Assembly (NCBI GenBank): GCA_036362985.1
Contig: JAYGXS010000003.1
Location: 75,660,969-75,724,968 of the forward strand
Length of the DNA: 64,000 nt
Direction: 5' to 3'
From: Ligula intestinalis
Taxonomy: Eukaryota > Platyhelminthes > Cestoda > Diphyllobothriidea > Diphyllobothriidae
Notes under the pieces: generated by a model
What the model was told of the DNA's origin: nothing
The model's database searches: none
What the model saw: the letters and a program-made list of their open reading frames with translations, nothing else
Made by a program: the position numbers and the translations under genes
Shown here: piece by piece, positions 34,401 through 46,149 of the stretch
How positions within the stretch are numbered: position 1 is the stretch's first letter
How the letters are laid out: every line of letters starts with the position of its first letter

Positions 34401-34460
34401 AATAGTAATTTCTGGCTTAAGAGGCTTTGTCAGCCAGTCATGTCCAGTCCCAACTGATGC
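31444..34460. other. AT-rich non-coding DNA with weak direct repeats
   Basis: No gene is supported. Two related segments, around 32570-32760 and 32950-33100 (both with AGGCTTCC, an AGAG.CTTTTAT block, an AAAAA-rich run and GCCAAG), suggest a diverged repeat about 385 bp apart. The 73-aa minus-strand frame at 32277-32498 has no recognisable domain. Confidence 0.4.
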
Positions 34461-34545
34461 ATCACCCGAGCTTTGATCTCCTGGCCGTTTGATCACAATC
34501 AAATGCCCCTAACCATTGAACCACGAGCTCGTTGTTGCACCGGCT
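34461..34545 (-). repeat. tRNA-like SINE head candidate
   Basis: On the minus strand GAGCTCGTGGTTCAATGG is followed by TTAGGGGC, giving a plausible tRNA D-arm with box A. Next is TTTGA..TCAAA, an anticodon-like stem with a 6-nt loop (34488-34503). Last is GGAGATCAAAGCTC, a weak box B/T-arm. The acceptor stem does not close, so this is not a functional tRNA gene. A tRNA-derived SINE is the simplest reading. Confidence 0.35.
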
Positions 34546-35641
34546 TGCCTTGTTGTATTTGCCGGCTAATAAGCCACAAATCGCCATTCCAGTTTCCCCT
34601 GTCTTTGCTGCCACTCAAATCTGCCTAAGACGTTAAGCTGATATGGCTACTGTTAAGCCCCGAGAAATGACGCCCAAGGCAGGGTAGATTGGAACAAGTG
34701 TGTTCCGTTAGCTGTCGGTGAACGTTCATCAAGGAACGCCAACAGAAAGAACCTCAGCTGAGCTGTAGATTCCGGTTAACCCTACAGAGACGTTGACTCT
34801 CAAATGACTTATCTCACGTCGATAGTAGACTTGCACTGACTTTATAACAAATCCTCTTACCTCACATTCCTGGACCCAATAGCATTAAAGAATCGATAAG
34901 ACCGAAGGCATGATCGGGAGCAGGTGACTTGAGCGGCAAGAGCCTGTCATGAAAGGCTTAAATTATGGATACGCCTCCGTAAGAATCCCAGCCGTGCCGT
35001 GATCTAAGCCCCGTGTTGGTTCAAAGCATATAGCGTGTGACCCACTGTAGGACCGAAAACAGAAAAAGTAGCTTAGTGTTTTACTTAATCAGTTGGTTCA
35101 TTCCACTGACTGGTAAGCGTCTCGCAATCAGTCCTTTAGGCTGCGTGTGTGAAGCTTGATAACAGGGGATGTAACTCATAACTTCTAACTCATAACTTCT
35201 CATAACTTCATAAAAACCTCGGTCATCATCCACACATTTGGATTGGACGAGGCTGATGAACGAATCAGCCACTGAATGTAGGGTGCGGTCCTAGCTATCA
35301 CAGGTAGTCCACTAGCTGTGAGTTGATGAGAGTTATAGTGCATTCGTTGCAGATATAAGAAACACCATGTCGAGTTATTTTCATAGCCTTTTGTTGTTTT
35401 CTGTTTTTACTAGGCATAACTTCAAAAAAAACAATCAAATGCCAATAATGCCTGCAAATATTTTTCTTTTACAAGCTAAAGCCTATAAATTGCCCCTATT
35501 ACACATGTGGGAATACAAATGTCTTCGGTTATGATTAAGATATTACTTTGCCTTCTGGTAAAATATTACAGAGGTAAACAAATCAAAACATGTGTTCTTC
35601 TAAAATTAAACGGAATCACAGCACGATGAAGATTGCATATT
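34546..35641. other. Non-coding, GC-richer debris then AT-rich DNA, with a minisatellite
   Basis: The segment from 34546 to 35370 is GC-richer than its neighbours and probably repetitive. At about 35171-35212 a 14-bp unit (AACTCATAACTTCT) is repeated two to three times with variation. No gene was recognised. Confidence 0.4.
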
Positions 35642-37651
35642 CAGCAGAATTTAATGTAACCATAAAGGTCCCGAGTGCTCACCAGCTGCATTCCCTTGCT
35701 GCGTAAAGTGAGTAATGAATGAGAGAATACACAAAAATGTGAATTCATACAGCAGAGGTCATAGAAACAGGTCAGCAAAGTCAATAATTAAATTGGGTTC
35801 ATACGTCTAATTAGTAATGTAAGCAAGTTAAACATTGTGAACAGTGAGTTAGAGGGAAAAAGCTTAAAGCCGAAACGTGGGCAGAGAGAAGTGTAAATCA
35901 GGGAGCCGGATGTTACCAGGGCAAATATAGGTTCACAACATGCCCCAACTGTTTACATAGGTTGAGTTTTGATCCTCAGATACAGGCTGTCTCCAGGTAG
36001 CGCAAGGTACGAGTTGTTCGCGGCCGAGCAAGTACTGTGAAGAATGTGCTGGGGTCTACATAATGGCCCGTATCCAATAGGAGTTCAGTAATTGAAGAAC
36101 GAGGAGTTTTATTCTCCTGTTTTAATAGGCAACTCCGCAAGTGCTCCTTAGCTCTGGCTGCCAGTTGCCGTTATGATTGCCCTATGTCCTTGCATCCGAA
36201 AGTGCGTGTAAATTTGTCAACACAATTTGAAGCGGCGTACAAAAGCAACACTTTCTTCAAAATTGGAATCGGAAGACTTTGTGTCAAGTTGCAAAGTATG
36301 AAGTTGGCAGTCAAATTGGCCCTTTCAGTGGTGTAACGTAAGAGTCTCTTGACAGTGTTTAAGATGTTGTCACCCTTAAAGACAAGGATATGAAAGCAAG
36401 CTTTTTTGAACTGACCGTTCCATAACCTTTTGCCCTAGAGGTTTTATATACTTTTTAATAAACTGAGCTGCGTATGCACGCTTGAGTAGAGTTTTCTTTT
36501 GGCTGGAAATTTCTGCATGCAGTGTATCCATTGAACAGATTCTGCTTGTCCTCTGGAAGGGCGTGCAAGCTTAGTTATGTTTCCGTTGTAGGAGAACAAA
36601 ACTTAGATAATGCAATGACCGCACTTTGCATGCATTCTTATAGAAAACTTTTCGTGTTATAAAACCGTCTTTTTGTCTGCACATGTGAACGTCTAGGAAA
36701 GAATGCGGGCTCTCATGTTCTACTTTCATTGTAAATTTCATTTTCCGATGCAAACTGTTCATAGTAAATAATATTTTTTTGGCTTAATTTATGTTTTTAA
36801 CAATCGCAAAGATATCATCCACATACTTCCGTTAGATTGTTGTCCTTTTCGAAGTTTTACATACTTTTTCTTCAAGGTTACCCATAAATATATCTGCAAA
36901 GGTAGGAACAAAAGGACTACTCATTGGCATTCCATCAACATGTCTATACATTTAGCCATTAAATAAGAATTGGGATTTCTTTGTGCATAATTGTAGTAAG
37001 TCTCAATATATTTCAGGGGATAGGCGAGTTTCGGAAACATATGCAAAAATAATATCAATTGTTTCATCCAGACTCAATTTCCAGGGATAACATATATTTT
37101 CCGGCGATTTTGTGATGCCTTTTTTCGTCAAAAAAGTGAAAATTGTCTTACAGTGTATATGTAGAGAATCTATTGCGGATTAATTCTAGTTTTACTAGCC
37201 AATGCGCTAGTCTGAAAAACCGGTCAATTGGAAATGGCAAGAATAGTTTGTAAGGGGATATCCTTTTGGGTAATATATATAGTCGTACAATATAGGAGCC
37301 CCTGGGTTTTAAGGAAAAAAACTGTTTTGGTATCCACCAGATTATTATCCAGCAAAAACTTGATAGGTATCCAGGCAGACTCTTCCAATGCCTTTCTTTC
37401 CTCTTTGCCTTAAGATTTTACACAAAATTTAGTGAAATCATCTTAGCATAATCCCAGTGTTTCACTTATTTACGTTACTTATTAGACTAATTAGCCCATT
37501 TTACTAATTGACCTTCCTAACCTGTTTCTATGACCTCGGCTGTATGAATTCAAACTTTTTGTGCATTCTTTCATTCGTTACTCCTTTTATGCAGCGAGAG
37601 GACGCAGCTGATGAGCACTCGGGACCTTTATGGTTCCAGTAAATTCCGCTG
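35642..37651 (-). mobile_element. PLE flanked by ~190-bp inverted terminal repeats
   Basis: 35642-35832 and 37460-37651 are reverse complements with long matching runs (AACCATAAAGGTCCCGAGTG, GAATTCATACAGC.GAGGTCA, TAGAAACAGGT). They bracket a minus-strand RT plus GIY-YIG reading from about 37430 to 35890. The total length is about 2.0 kb, so the N-terminal part is reduced. Inverted rather than direct terminal repeats occur in some PLE copies. Here the two ends are the clean limits of the recognisable element. It belongs to the long-endonuclease lineage. Confidence 0.75.
35890..37430 (-). pseudogene. PLE RT plus GIY-YIG endonuclease, degraded
   Basis: Minus strand, in order and across several frames: TQKDIPLQTILAIS (the fingers block K.IPLRPI.A.); WKLSLDETIDIIFAYVSETR; NG, a stop, MYRHVDGMPMSSPFVPTFAD and IFMGNLE (RT motif 4); RKYVDDIFAIVKN with YVDD at 36814-36825; KFTMKVEHESPHSFLDVHMC (motif 6); and LLKRAYAAQFIKKYIK (thumb). 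Then comes the endonuclease: KFTRTFGCKDIGQS (Tyr to Asp in the YIG position), QLAARAKEHLRSCLLKQENK, SSITELLLDTGHYVDPSTFF, TLRYLETACI and LNLCKQLGHVVNLYLPW. Catalytic aspartates of the RT survive; the endonuclease YIG tyrosine does not. There are many stops and shifts. Confidence 0.75.
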
Positions 37652-38239
37652 TATACAAATTTTTTTTAAATTTGCACCTGTGAAAAAATGATTTTGGCCT
37701 ATAAATAAAAACTTTTACTTGGGAGGAAGATGACTTGAGGAATAACTATTTAGGCAGAATGTCCTTACCCAGGAGTAAGGGTGATTATGCGAGTCCGTAC
37801 AAAGATCCAGAATGGTGTCGGGTAGGGTCAGGATATCAAACGGGATAAAGAACATGGATTTTGAAAGTTGGATTACGCTGTCAGTGATGCAGATGATTTA
37901 ACTGCTGCAAAATGCCGGCATTTGCGAATGAAATTATAATCTCTCGCATATGGGAATTAGTGCGCGTAAGAAAAATTTCCCATCCTAATGAATGAACTTA
38001 AGCTAATTTCAAACTTAAAGGAAAAATAATGGGTTAAAGTTATTTGTGGAAAAATTTTACACTTTCGAAAAAGCACTGAATTTGGAACAGATGAAAACTT
38101 GTTTTAATCCTGGTCAAAAAACGCAAACAAAATTTTTGGTGAAACCTTAGTCATACAATTTTACGTGATGTAAAATAACTTCCCATTTATCAAAGTTACT
38201 TGTTGGCATTGTTGGCATTGCATTACAATTAGGGAACGG
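37652..38239. other. Non-coding, nothing recognised
   Basis: AT-rich spacer between two PLE remnants, with a GTTGGCATT unit repeated twice near 38205. Confidence 0.4.
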
Positions 38240-38590
38240 CAAATCATTGCCTCTGTTGATCAACTGTGGGCCTGAGAGCCATGACTCCAGCAGCTCGTGG
38301 CTCATGCGGTTGCACCTTTTGCGAGAATTTCGGCCCTGTTAAACTTGAAAATATGGCAAGGTCCCGCAGAGTTGGCTGCTACTTGGGTTTTGACGTCTTT
38401 TTCCCTCACCGTCGCTGCGTTCTCAGTCATTTGCGTTCGAAGTAATTTCCCGGTCTTTCCGGAGTACTTGTCTTGTCCACAAATGCACCATAACCGGTTA
38501 AGGACTTCAGCCGTTTCCTGACGTGGCAATGGGTCTTTCGGCCACATCACCCAGAGCCTGACTGCTGCTTCTGGCCTGAGATACCCTGGA
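38240..38590 (-). pseudogene. PLE GIY-YIG endonuclease fragment
   Basis: Minus strand: WPKDPLPRQETAEVLNRLW, CICGQDKYSGKTGKLLRTQM, ENAATVREKDVKTQVAANSA, PCHIFKFNRAEILAKG, a frame change, SHELLESWLSGPQLINRGND. This is the same family as 15.6-16.4 kb and 10.6-10.9 kb, including the distinctive CICGQ..Y opening and the HIFKF..AEIL block. The copy starts inside the RT-endonuclease linker and has no RT. Confidence 0.75.
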
Positions 38591-41500
38591 CTAAGTTAAC
38601 CAGATTTTCGAATGATTGCGCCGATTGACACGTATTAAGAACAAAATAATTTGTAAGCCCCACGCTGACATGCATATAAGTGAATGATAAAATGTAATGG
38701 CATTGTCAGGCAAAATCTTAAACATCCAACTTCGTGTATATTAAGAGACATAGTTTGTCACATATTATTGTCGCTATTAAGTCTCCATTTAAGACAATAT
38801 TTAGATCGTCCTTAAAGTCGTAGTGAATACAATAGGATTCTGGTGCTTTTAAGTTGAGTTTCAATGAAAACGTGGTCTGTTCGACACGCTTATTATGACT
38901 TCCAAAATAAGGCATTTTTTAAAAACACTACCGAATTAGTCTGCTTTTGAACATTCGGTCTTATGCACCTATCCATTCGGGTCATTTTCGTAGCCATACT
39001 CAAATAGGTTTCCGAAAAAAAGACTGCCGATAAAGAAAAGTCACAAAGGTCAATTTAACACCTTAAAAAGGCACCTTAATATGATATTTGGACGTCGAAT
39101 ATTTGCATATATTACCTTTTTGAAGGCTTGGTCAAGGAGAAATTGGGAAAGTTTGATTACATTTTTTGACTTCCCTGAAAACCAGGGATGAACCTTCTGC
39201 TGAAATTGAAGACACTCACTATCCTGACTAAACTGAGGCAGTTTGCACTGAATTTGTTTACCTTAAGACGCTGTTCTAAGATCAGTAAACTGTAAACAGC
39301 TTTGCGTGCCTCAAATCTATTCAATAAACAAAAGGTGTTAAACTCAAATGTGTACAAAATTGCTCATCAAATTTCAATAGCAAAATTTCATTAATTATGC
39401 AATCTTCCGTACTTTATCTTTAACAAGGCAAGATCAATGCTGAAGAAGAGATGTTTGTTCGTATTTTTCAGTTCTCTAAAAAGTGATGCAATTTGTGCTC
39501 TAAAGGAAAAACATGCACTTATTTGTTTACACTGTGCCGTTTTTGCTATACTTGTTGACGTTTAGAGCCTGTGCTTAGATTGTAATTGCGCATCGGGGTG
39601 ACTAGATTTATAATAAGATTTAACGTAAGCTGATATTCTTCTGTCCACTTGGTTATTAAATTACGGTCCCAACCTTTGTTATAGAAGAGTAAAATACACA
39701 TCAACAAGTTTATAACCAAGTTTTTCGGCAAGGAAACAACCGAAATTTGTTAAAATAATTTATGAAACTGGACGATTACTCACCCTTTCTTGCACCGGAA
39801 GTTTCCGGTTCCAGGAGGGATTTCTTTGAATACCTTATTGTTCATATTTATGTCATCTTATTGTCTTAAGCAATAAAACCGCAGGTATTGTGCTCTCCTA
39901 TTATACAGCCTGTGAAACTGCTTGGATATCCAGAAACCGCCGAGTTTGCTCACGACCTTTCAGTGTTTTTTTTTCAAAAACCAAGAATGCGCATGCAGTT
40001 TTTTTCAGCATCAAGGGTTTTTTAACGCAATTTCCGTCAGCACATCAAATTTACAAAACCGAATGTATGCTAAAATACCCAGTCATATTTAGATTGTAAC
40101 ATTGCTTGAATGAGTTCATTTGCCATAGGTGTGCATTGGACCATGGGCGACGCAACGTCAAAAAAGGTTTCTTCGAGCATCCAGGCCTCGGTTTTCTACT
40201 CGAAGGCCTCCCACCTCCTCTGTTTGATGTCTGACTGGGTTCGGCTGACAATTTATTATGCAGTACACAAAAACGTTTTACCGATAGCTTACATGCTATA
40301 TTGTTACATCACAGCATGCCCTTCCCTGCATTGACAAAGCTCGCTCAGCAATAAGTGACAGTCATTCACTTACCTTGTTTGCAGTCTGCGACGCACTTAG
40401 GCCCTAGGCTGTTATGCACATCGAAGGTCACTTGAGATGAAAGCAATGGAGGTAAATGAGCCTGTTTTATTGGCAGGCACAAAAAGTGTTCCAACATAAA
40501 CCAATTGTGACTTCTTTTGGCACAGGAAGCCTTTTCATTCAGGCCGGAGACTTTTATGAAGCGCTTAGTTTTGGCAAGACACGAGACTAAAAAGCCTTGT
40601 CTTCAAAAATGCACGGGTTCTTGCATTCAAATCAGTGAGATTGGTGTTAGGGTTGAGAAAGAAGAGAAGAGGAATATGAATAGAAGAAAGGTTTGCGTTA
40701 GGGTTCAACTATAGCTATAGTATACAATATCATCCACATGATGTTATACCTGCTAGCGTAAAGAAGGAAGCGTTTTTTCATAAATAGCATGTTGACTACA
40801 CGTAGGTTAAAAAGTTGTAATCAAAGTATAAGGCAGGTAAGAATACTAATAAGTCGGCAATGTGGAGAGTTTTTAGAGCTGAAAGACACCATTTATTCAA
40901 GTAAACATTTTGAAGGCATGAGCTGATACCAGGGCAGAACACTTTTGTGCGCATTCTCCACAAAATATATTTCCATTTATAGTGGTATTGAACACCACTT
41001 AGGAAAAAGCATGCAAATCCATTGGTACAGTGAATGCTTTTTAAGTGATCATACTGAGACTCATTCAAAAAGCGGCACCCTGAAGTGACTGAACTATTTT
41101 GGGGTTAGGCTGTAAGATATTCGGAATTAAAACTGGACTTAATTTGCTCTTATTGAAAACACATTTTGTTGCGTAATATTTAATTTTAAGGGGATGTTTG
41201 TAGAACATTTAAGACTGTAAATGCGATAAGTGATTGTCCAAGTCTCACTGTTAGCATTGAATTTGAAATACAAGAATATATATAATTCCTAGAATTAAGC
41301 GTAAATTCACCTTTATTCCCGTAGGATGGTTTCCCATCTGGTTTCCGTACTAAGTTTGCTTGAACAAAATTCCTGAAAGACTGCGTCTTTCCTTGTTCTA
41401 GACCCCAAATAAAATTTAACCTCACCCAAAGTGGTCTCCGTTTAAGCCCTAAACTAAGACCTTACATTACAGTTACCCCCATCCTTAACGCTTAACCTAA

Positions 41501-44394
41501 CTTTATCTTTATTTTATTACTTTAATGCCAAACCACCTCTGTTGTGGGGGTTCCAGGCCCTATTCTCTAATGTCGTATTAAAAAACAGGATGTTTGTGTA
41601 TTTAAACGCATCTTGAGAACTTCTACAAACGAATAATTATGACATATGGATAAAATATTGTGTAATTTTTAATTTGGGTGAAATAGTTACCAAGCAAAAG
41701 ATCCCATATTTTTCTAAACCTGTATACTATTTAATTATTACATTTCACATTATTTTGTATCCTTACCTCAAATAAAGCATGTGTTCGCCTTTAAAAATCT
41801 ACAGAATGGGGTAATTCAGTCATTTTAACGTTGAACTTTACAGTTTATCGCAGTATCCGTCCTTTTGGCTAAGCAGTACACAGCAAATAAAAGGCCGCAA
41901 GATTTTTTGACCATCTCGCACTAAAGGATATACCATAGATTGTTTATTTGATGAAATTTGAAGATTAAAATTTGAGTAGGGGAAATAATGCACATTAAAG
42001 GCTGTTTATTTTGTTCACTGTGTTGAATTGAGGCGCAAAATTCTGTTCACTAGAAATCAGTTTAGATCAGATCCGTAAACTGGGGGCAAATACGGGCAGA
42101 ATTGGACCAAATGCAAATGATACAGACGGAACTTTCTACTCTATTAAATGCAGCGGAAGAACGGTTGTGCGTGTTGTGGTATTAAAGAACCTTAATAAAA
42201 AGCAGAAAAGTTTTAATTATATGTGTTCACAGACTAGAAATTTTTGTTCTGCGTTAAGAAAATTGAGGTGCATGCACGTATGAGGCAACACCTTATTGTC
42301 ACAAAAAGAGGAGCGTAGTCAGTTAATAAAATAATTTCTTGCAAATCTTTTACGCTTTGTGACATAGAGATATTTACTCAACTTATGAGACTATAAGTTT
42401 CTTTACTACGCCGAAAATAGTGGTTAAATTAAGCATTATATGAAATGTCGCGAAATCTCATCAGTTTTTTTCTTTTACACCGTATGCGAAAGATTGACAA
42501 AATTTCCTTTCCATAGAGCAGAATCAATTAATAGAAAATCTTGAAACAAAACGGGTGACAGATTATCATATTCCGTATAATAAGCTTTGATATTCAGCCC
42601 CTATGCCTTTAAGTAAACAAACATACTGAAAATTACTCCGGTATACGAAGCAAAATGGGATCTTTCAGTTTCAGTAGAATATGTACTCTAATTTTTAGAG
42701 AAGTCAAAAAATAGTCAAATATCGTATTTTGATCTTGATTTAATCTTTAAAATGGTAAAGTGCACATATATTTGACGCCAAACTGTCTAAGTCAAGTGCT
42801 TTTTCAAAAAGCTAATTGTTATATAACGTTCATTTAAATAATCTTACGCATATTTATTCACAAATTTTTTGTAGGTGTTCGTTTTCCTTGGCAATGACTT
42901 AATATGTTTGATGATTCTAAACCCATGAGCCAAACTGAGGACTGCATCTGAAAGAATGTTAAAAAACTCATTATCGCGGTAAATACTTCCACGACATAGT
43001 TTATTTTAAAATTTTGGTAAATATGAAGAATTAAATCGTATTTAGGGGGCAATTGAAAAAAATCTCCGAAATTTCTTTAGTGCTTAGCTCGTCGCATTCG
43101 AACTCTGAAAATATTCAGAAGGAAATGTGATGGTACGAAAGTTCTCTCAATGTACATTAGATACTTACTATTGCACCATGCAAATTAATGTATTAATTAT
43201 AAAGTAATCAATTAGCAACTACCTGGCATCGTTGCATGTGAGCTATCGAAATACCTTGATCCTTTGACGTCCCCATTGGCAAAGTCAAATAAAATCTGAG
43301 TTATTTAGTCCAGCATATCGGCACAAGGATATTGATGAAGAAAGAACTGTGTGCCGTGTGCGCTCTGCGTTCCACTGCTCTTCTGCCTCCGAAAGATACG
43401 ATACTTTATATTGCACGCCAAGTGGAAGCATACTTATGTGAAAATTTCACCAACAAACTATTTTTAAACCTAATTCTACTTGCGGAAATTTATTTGCTTG
43501 GTTTTGTGCATGGACAGACCACCTTTACAGTAAAAACTTGATTTTGCTAATTTGGCCCGATTTTTACTGTTTCGGAATTTTCTGCTTTTCTTAAAAAACT
43601 ATATTTACTTTGTCATATAATATTACTTAATCAATCGCAATATTTCTTCTATTTACTAGAATTTTTACTGTTGTACATTAAGACCGGTGAGAGGAGCATA
43701 GCTTTGGATATTTTGTGGTACGAGGAATTTTCTTTTAAATATCTTTCAATTTCGTCAGTTAGGAAATCTACGGTACATCTTACAGGTGGATTATATGAAG
43801 ACAACGCTGAGTTAGATGCAAGTAAAAAGGCATGAAGTCATTAAGAGTCGTTTAAATCATTACCTTCGCGGGGCCTTCAGTATTACTTTCAAATGGTCTT
43901 AAATTATTTCTTTTCAATTCTCGCAATGATTTTTCTACACTTTATAACTCTATCTAACCCTTTCTGTCACTGTTTTAGACAGACAACAGCCAGCTTACAG
44001 TTTGCTTTAATAGGCCCTGATAACGTTTCTTTCACGGAATCGTTTTGTCTTCTGCGTCTCCAAGTGGGGCGGCTTCCGAAAATTTTGTGCTAACAGACAA
44101 CAAATAATTCGTGAACGTTCATTCTTGAACATTAGAATAATGAATATGTGGTGAAAAGCGAGTATAATGGTTAGTCATATTTAGAGTTAAAGAAAACTCG
44201 CTCGCTTCAGCGGTACCTATTCTCAAATTGGAATGATATGGAGTTGGCGAAAACGTGCTTGTAAGTTTCTGTATTAATTTACTTGATTTACCTGATAATC
44301 ATTTATCATTAATATGTCCATGTAAAACAAAATTTAATTTAAAATTGTGTGTTAGTCGGTTTAACCCAACCCCATGTTTTGCTCACCCGAATGA
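38591..44394. other. AT-rich non-coding DNA
   Basis: No supported gene over 5.8 kb. Open frames are 61-90 aa and overlap in antisense. A short run of telomere-like variants on the minus strand (CCCTAAACTAAG, CTTAACCTAAC) lies at about 41445-41505. The frame at 43332-43541 (plus) has no recognisable family. Confidence 0.45.
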
Positions 44395-44775
44395 ATTCGT
44401 TGGCTTTCTGACGTTTCGGACAGCTGGGCCGACTGTCCCTTGTCGAAGCGTACACTGAAATTATCGATCAGCAAATTTAAGGTTGCTGCTAAATGTATTA
44501 GCCGAGGGCTGATCGATTTTTCCCCACTCGCTGCTTAGCCCTTAGCGTGGTTTCGGCATAGCTTGACGGCAGTTGGTATGCTGTTTCGTACCCACGGTAG
44601 AGGATGCTTGTAATCCTGGCCCCTCTTTTGGTGGTTTCGTCACAGTGCCGTCTTCATCGCCAAACCCTGAATTCGGTTTGACCGTGTCCCGTCCTTTACT
44701 TACATAATGGCGTAGGACATGCCAGGGCACCTGCTTTTGAATGCACATATTGTCAGCTATCTCCAACAGGCACAA
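44395..44775 (-). pseudogene. PLE tail fragment, sister of the 29.5-kb copy
   Basis: Minus strand: VLRHYVSKGRDTVKPNSGF, GDEDGTVTKPPKEGPGLQAS and STVGT, followed by a tail. It aligns in the same order with 29.5-30.0 kb at both DNA and protein level. In the 3' part a perfect GGACAG/CTGTCC hairpin with a 9-nt loop is followed by GAAACGTCAG (about 44408-44436, minus strand). The upstream GIY-YIG half is missing; the family frame is lost above about 44730. Confidence 0.6.
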
Positions 44776-45984
44776 CCAAAAAAGGCTACTTAAGTCGTAG
44801 GCCTTGTTGCTTCTTATTTTACAAGTCTATACATACTTTAATACATTTCATTAAAAACGGTAAGCGAAATATTATTCCTGTTTTATTTTTTGTAGTAATT
44901 TCAATCCACAGACATGTTGAACTTGACTTGTGGCGGCATTTATGCTTGGGGTTTTCAGACTAAGAATGGTGTGCTTTTAATGTAAATATTGCATTCCTTT
45001 TAAGCTATTAAGAAGAAACCACACTGCACTCACGCAACACTGGGGTGTAACCTTTAACACATAATGCTGCCATGGATGTAAAATATGTTCTATGCTTCAT
45101 TGGCCTATTAAAATTTTCAGAGAGGACTTGTCTGAATTGATATTGCACTTGCTTAAACAGCTCGTAATTATACAAAAATAAAACTTCTATATAACCTTAA
45201 TCTGTGCATAAAATTTTAGGAAGGCGTGGATGTCTCTTGAACAGCTTATATGTTTTACAAAATATGCTTCAATATACAATTGCATTAAAAAGCAATAAAA
45301 ATAAATGCATAATACCTGCATATAAACTTATAACTGGGCGTGGTTGATGCAGGCGGCTGCAAATATATGCATTCCAAAACCCGAATCTAAGTGCACTCAA
45401 AATTTATTGGAAATAAGCTGTTAAGGAAGTTGTCCTGTAACCCCACTTTATTCACGCTTCATAATCGAAAACACATTTTACCAAGTTGGTTACTGACTGT
45501 TTAAGTGCGCGCACATTAAAAAAGTCTTCCTTTTTGATGTGTCTCGAGAGCGCCAGACTGATATTTACACCTTGGGTATGCCTTAGATACGAAGAAAAAG
45601 GACATGGTTTCAGAGGTCATCAACATTTTGACAATCCACGCTTAAAGTACTTATATTCTTTCCTTTAACTGGTAAAGCAGGTTCCGCTCATGCTCCGCTT
45701 ACAACAAATCCCATGACGCAGGAATGTTTCCTTACCTAGTCGCAAAAATGTGTTTGCATGTATCGAAAGCAAGTATTTCTTTTTCTTTTTCTAGAGGGAT
45801 AATAACTACCCTCTTATCACTAATTATTCTTTTGGCATTGTGAAAACAGCCAGATTGTGCAGCTCAGGCATTAATTACCAGTTTCCAAGGGAGGTTAAAC
45901 GCCCCTTGCATAAGGAGTGAAGACCACTGTAGGCGCACGTCTCTTAACCTTCGCCCCAAAATAGGCAAACAAGTGTCACTGTCG
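44776..45984. other. Non-coding, nothing recognised
   Basis: AT-rich with a few 60-70-aa frames that look random. Confidence 0.4.
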
Positions 45985-46080
45985 TTAACCCTGGTATGCC
46001 AGCATTTTGTTTTTCGAGAGTTGCCCAGCCCTCGACTAGTTTTATGTGACGTTTGCATCGTAACTTCTAGTAACAAAGGT
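45985..46080 (-). repeat. Extra copy of a PLE terminal segment
   Basis: The plus-strand text GGTATGCCAGCATTTTG...CATCGTAACTT parallels 46335-46410 (GGTATGCCAAAACCTTT...TATCGTAACTT) in the same orientation, about 340 bp apart. It is probably a second truncated tail or a tandem terminal repeat of the PLE at 46.15-48.4 kb. Confidence 0.45.
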
Positions 46081-46149
46081 TTATTAGCGTTTTTTTGTTT
46101 TTTATTCAGTATTGCATGGTAGATTTTGGCACTCCAATTTAAGGAAAAT

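Noticed and set aside
34461..34545. Functional tRNA gene
   Set aside because: The acceptor stem does not pair and the T-arm is poor; kept only as a SINE candidate.
35171..35212. CRISPR-like short repeat array
   Set aside because: Two to three adjacent 14-bp units without spacers, in a eukaryotic repeat-rich context; a minisatellite.
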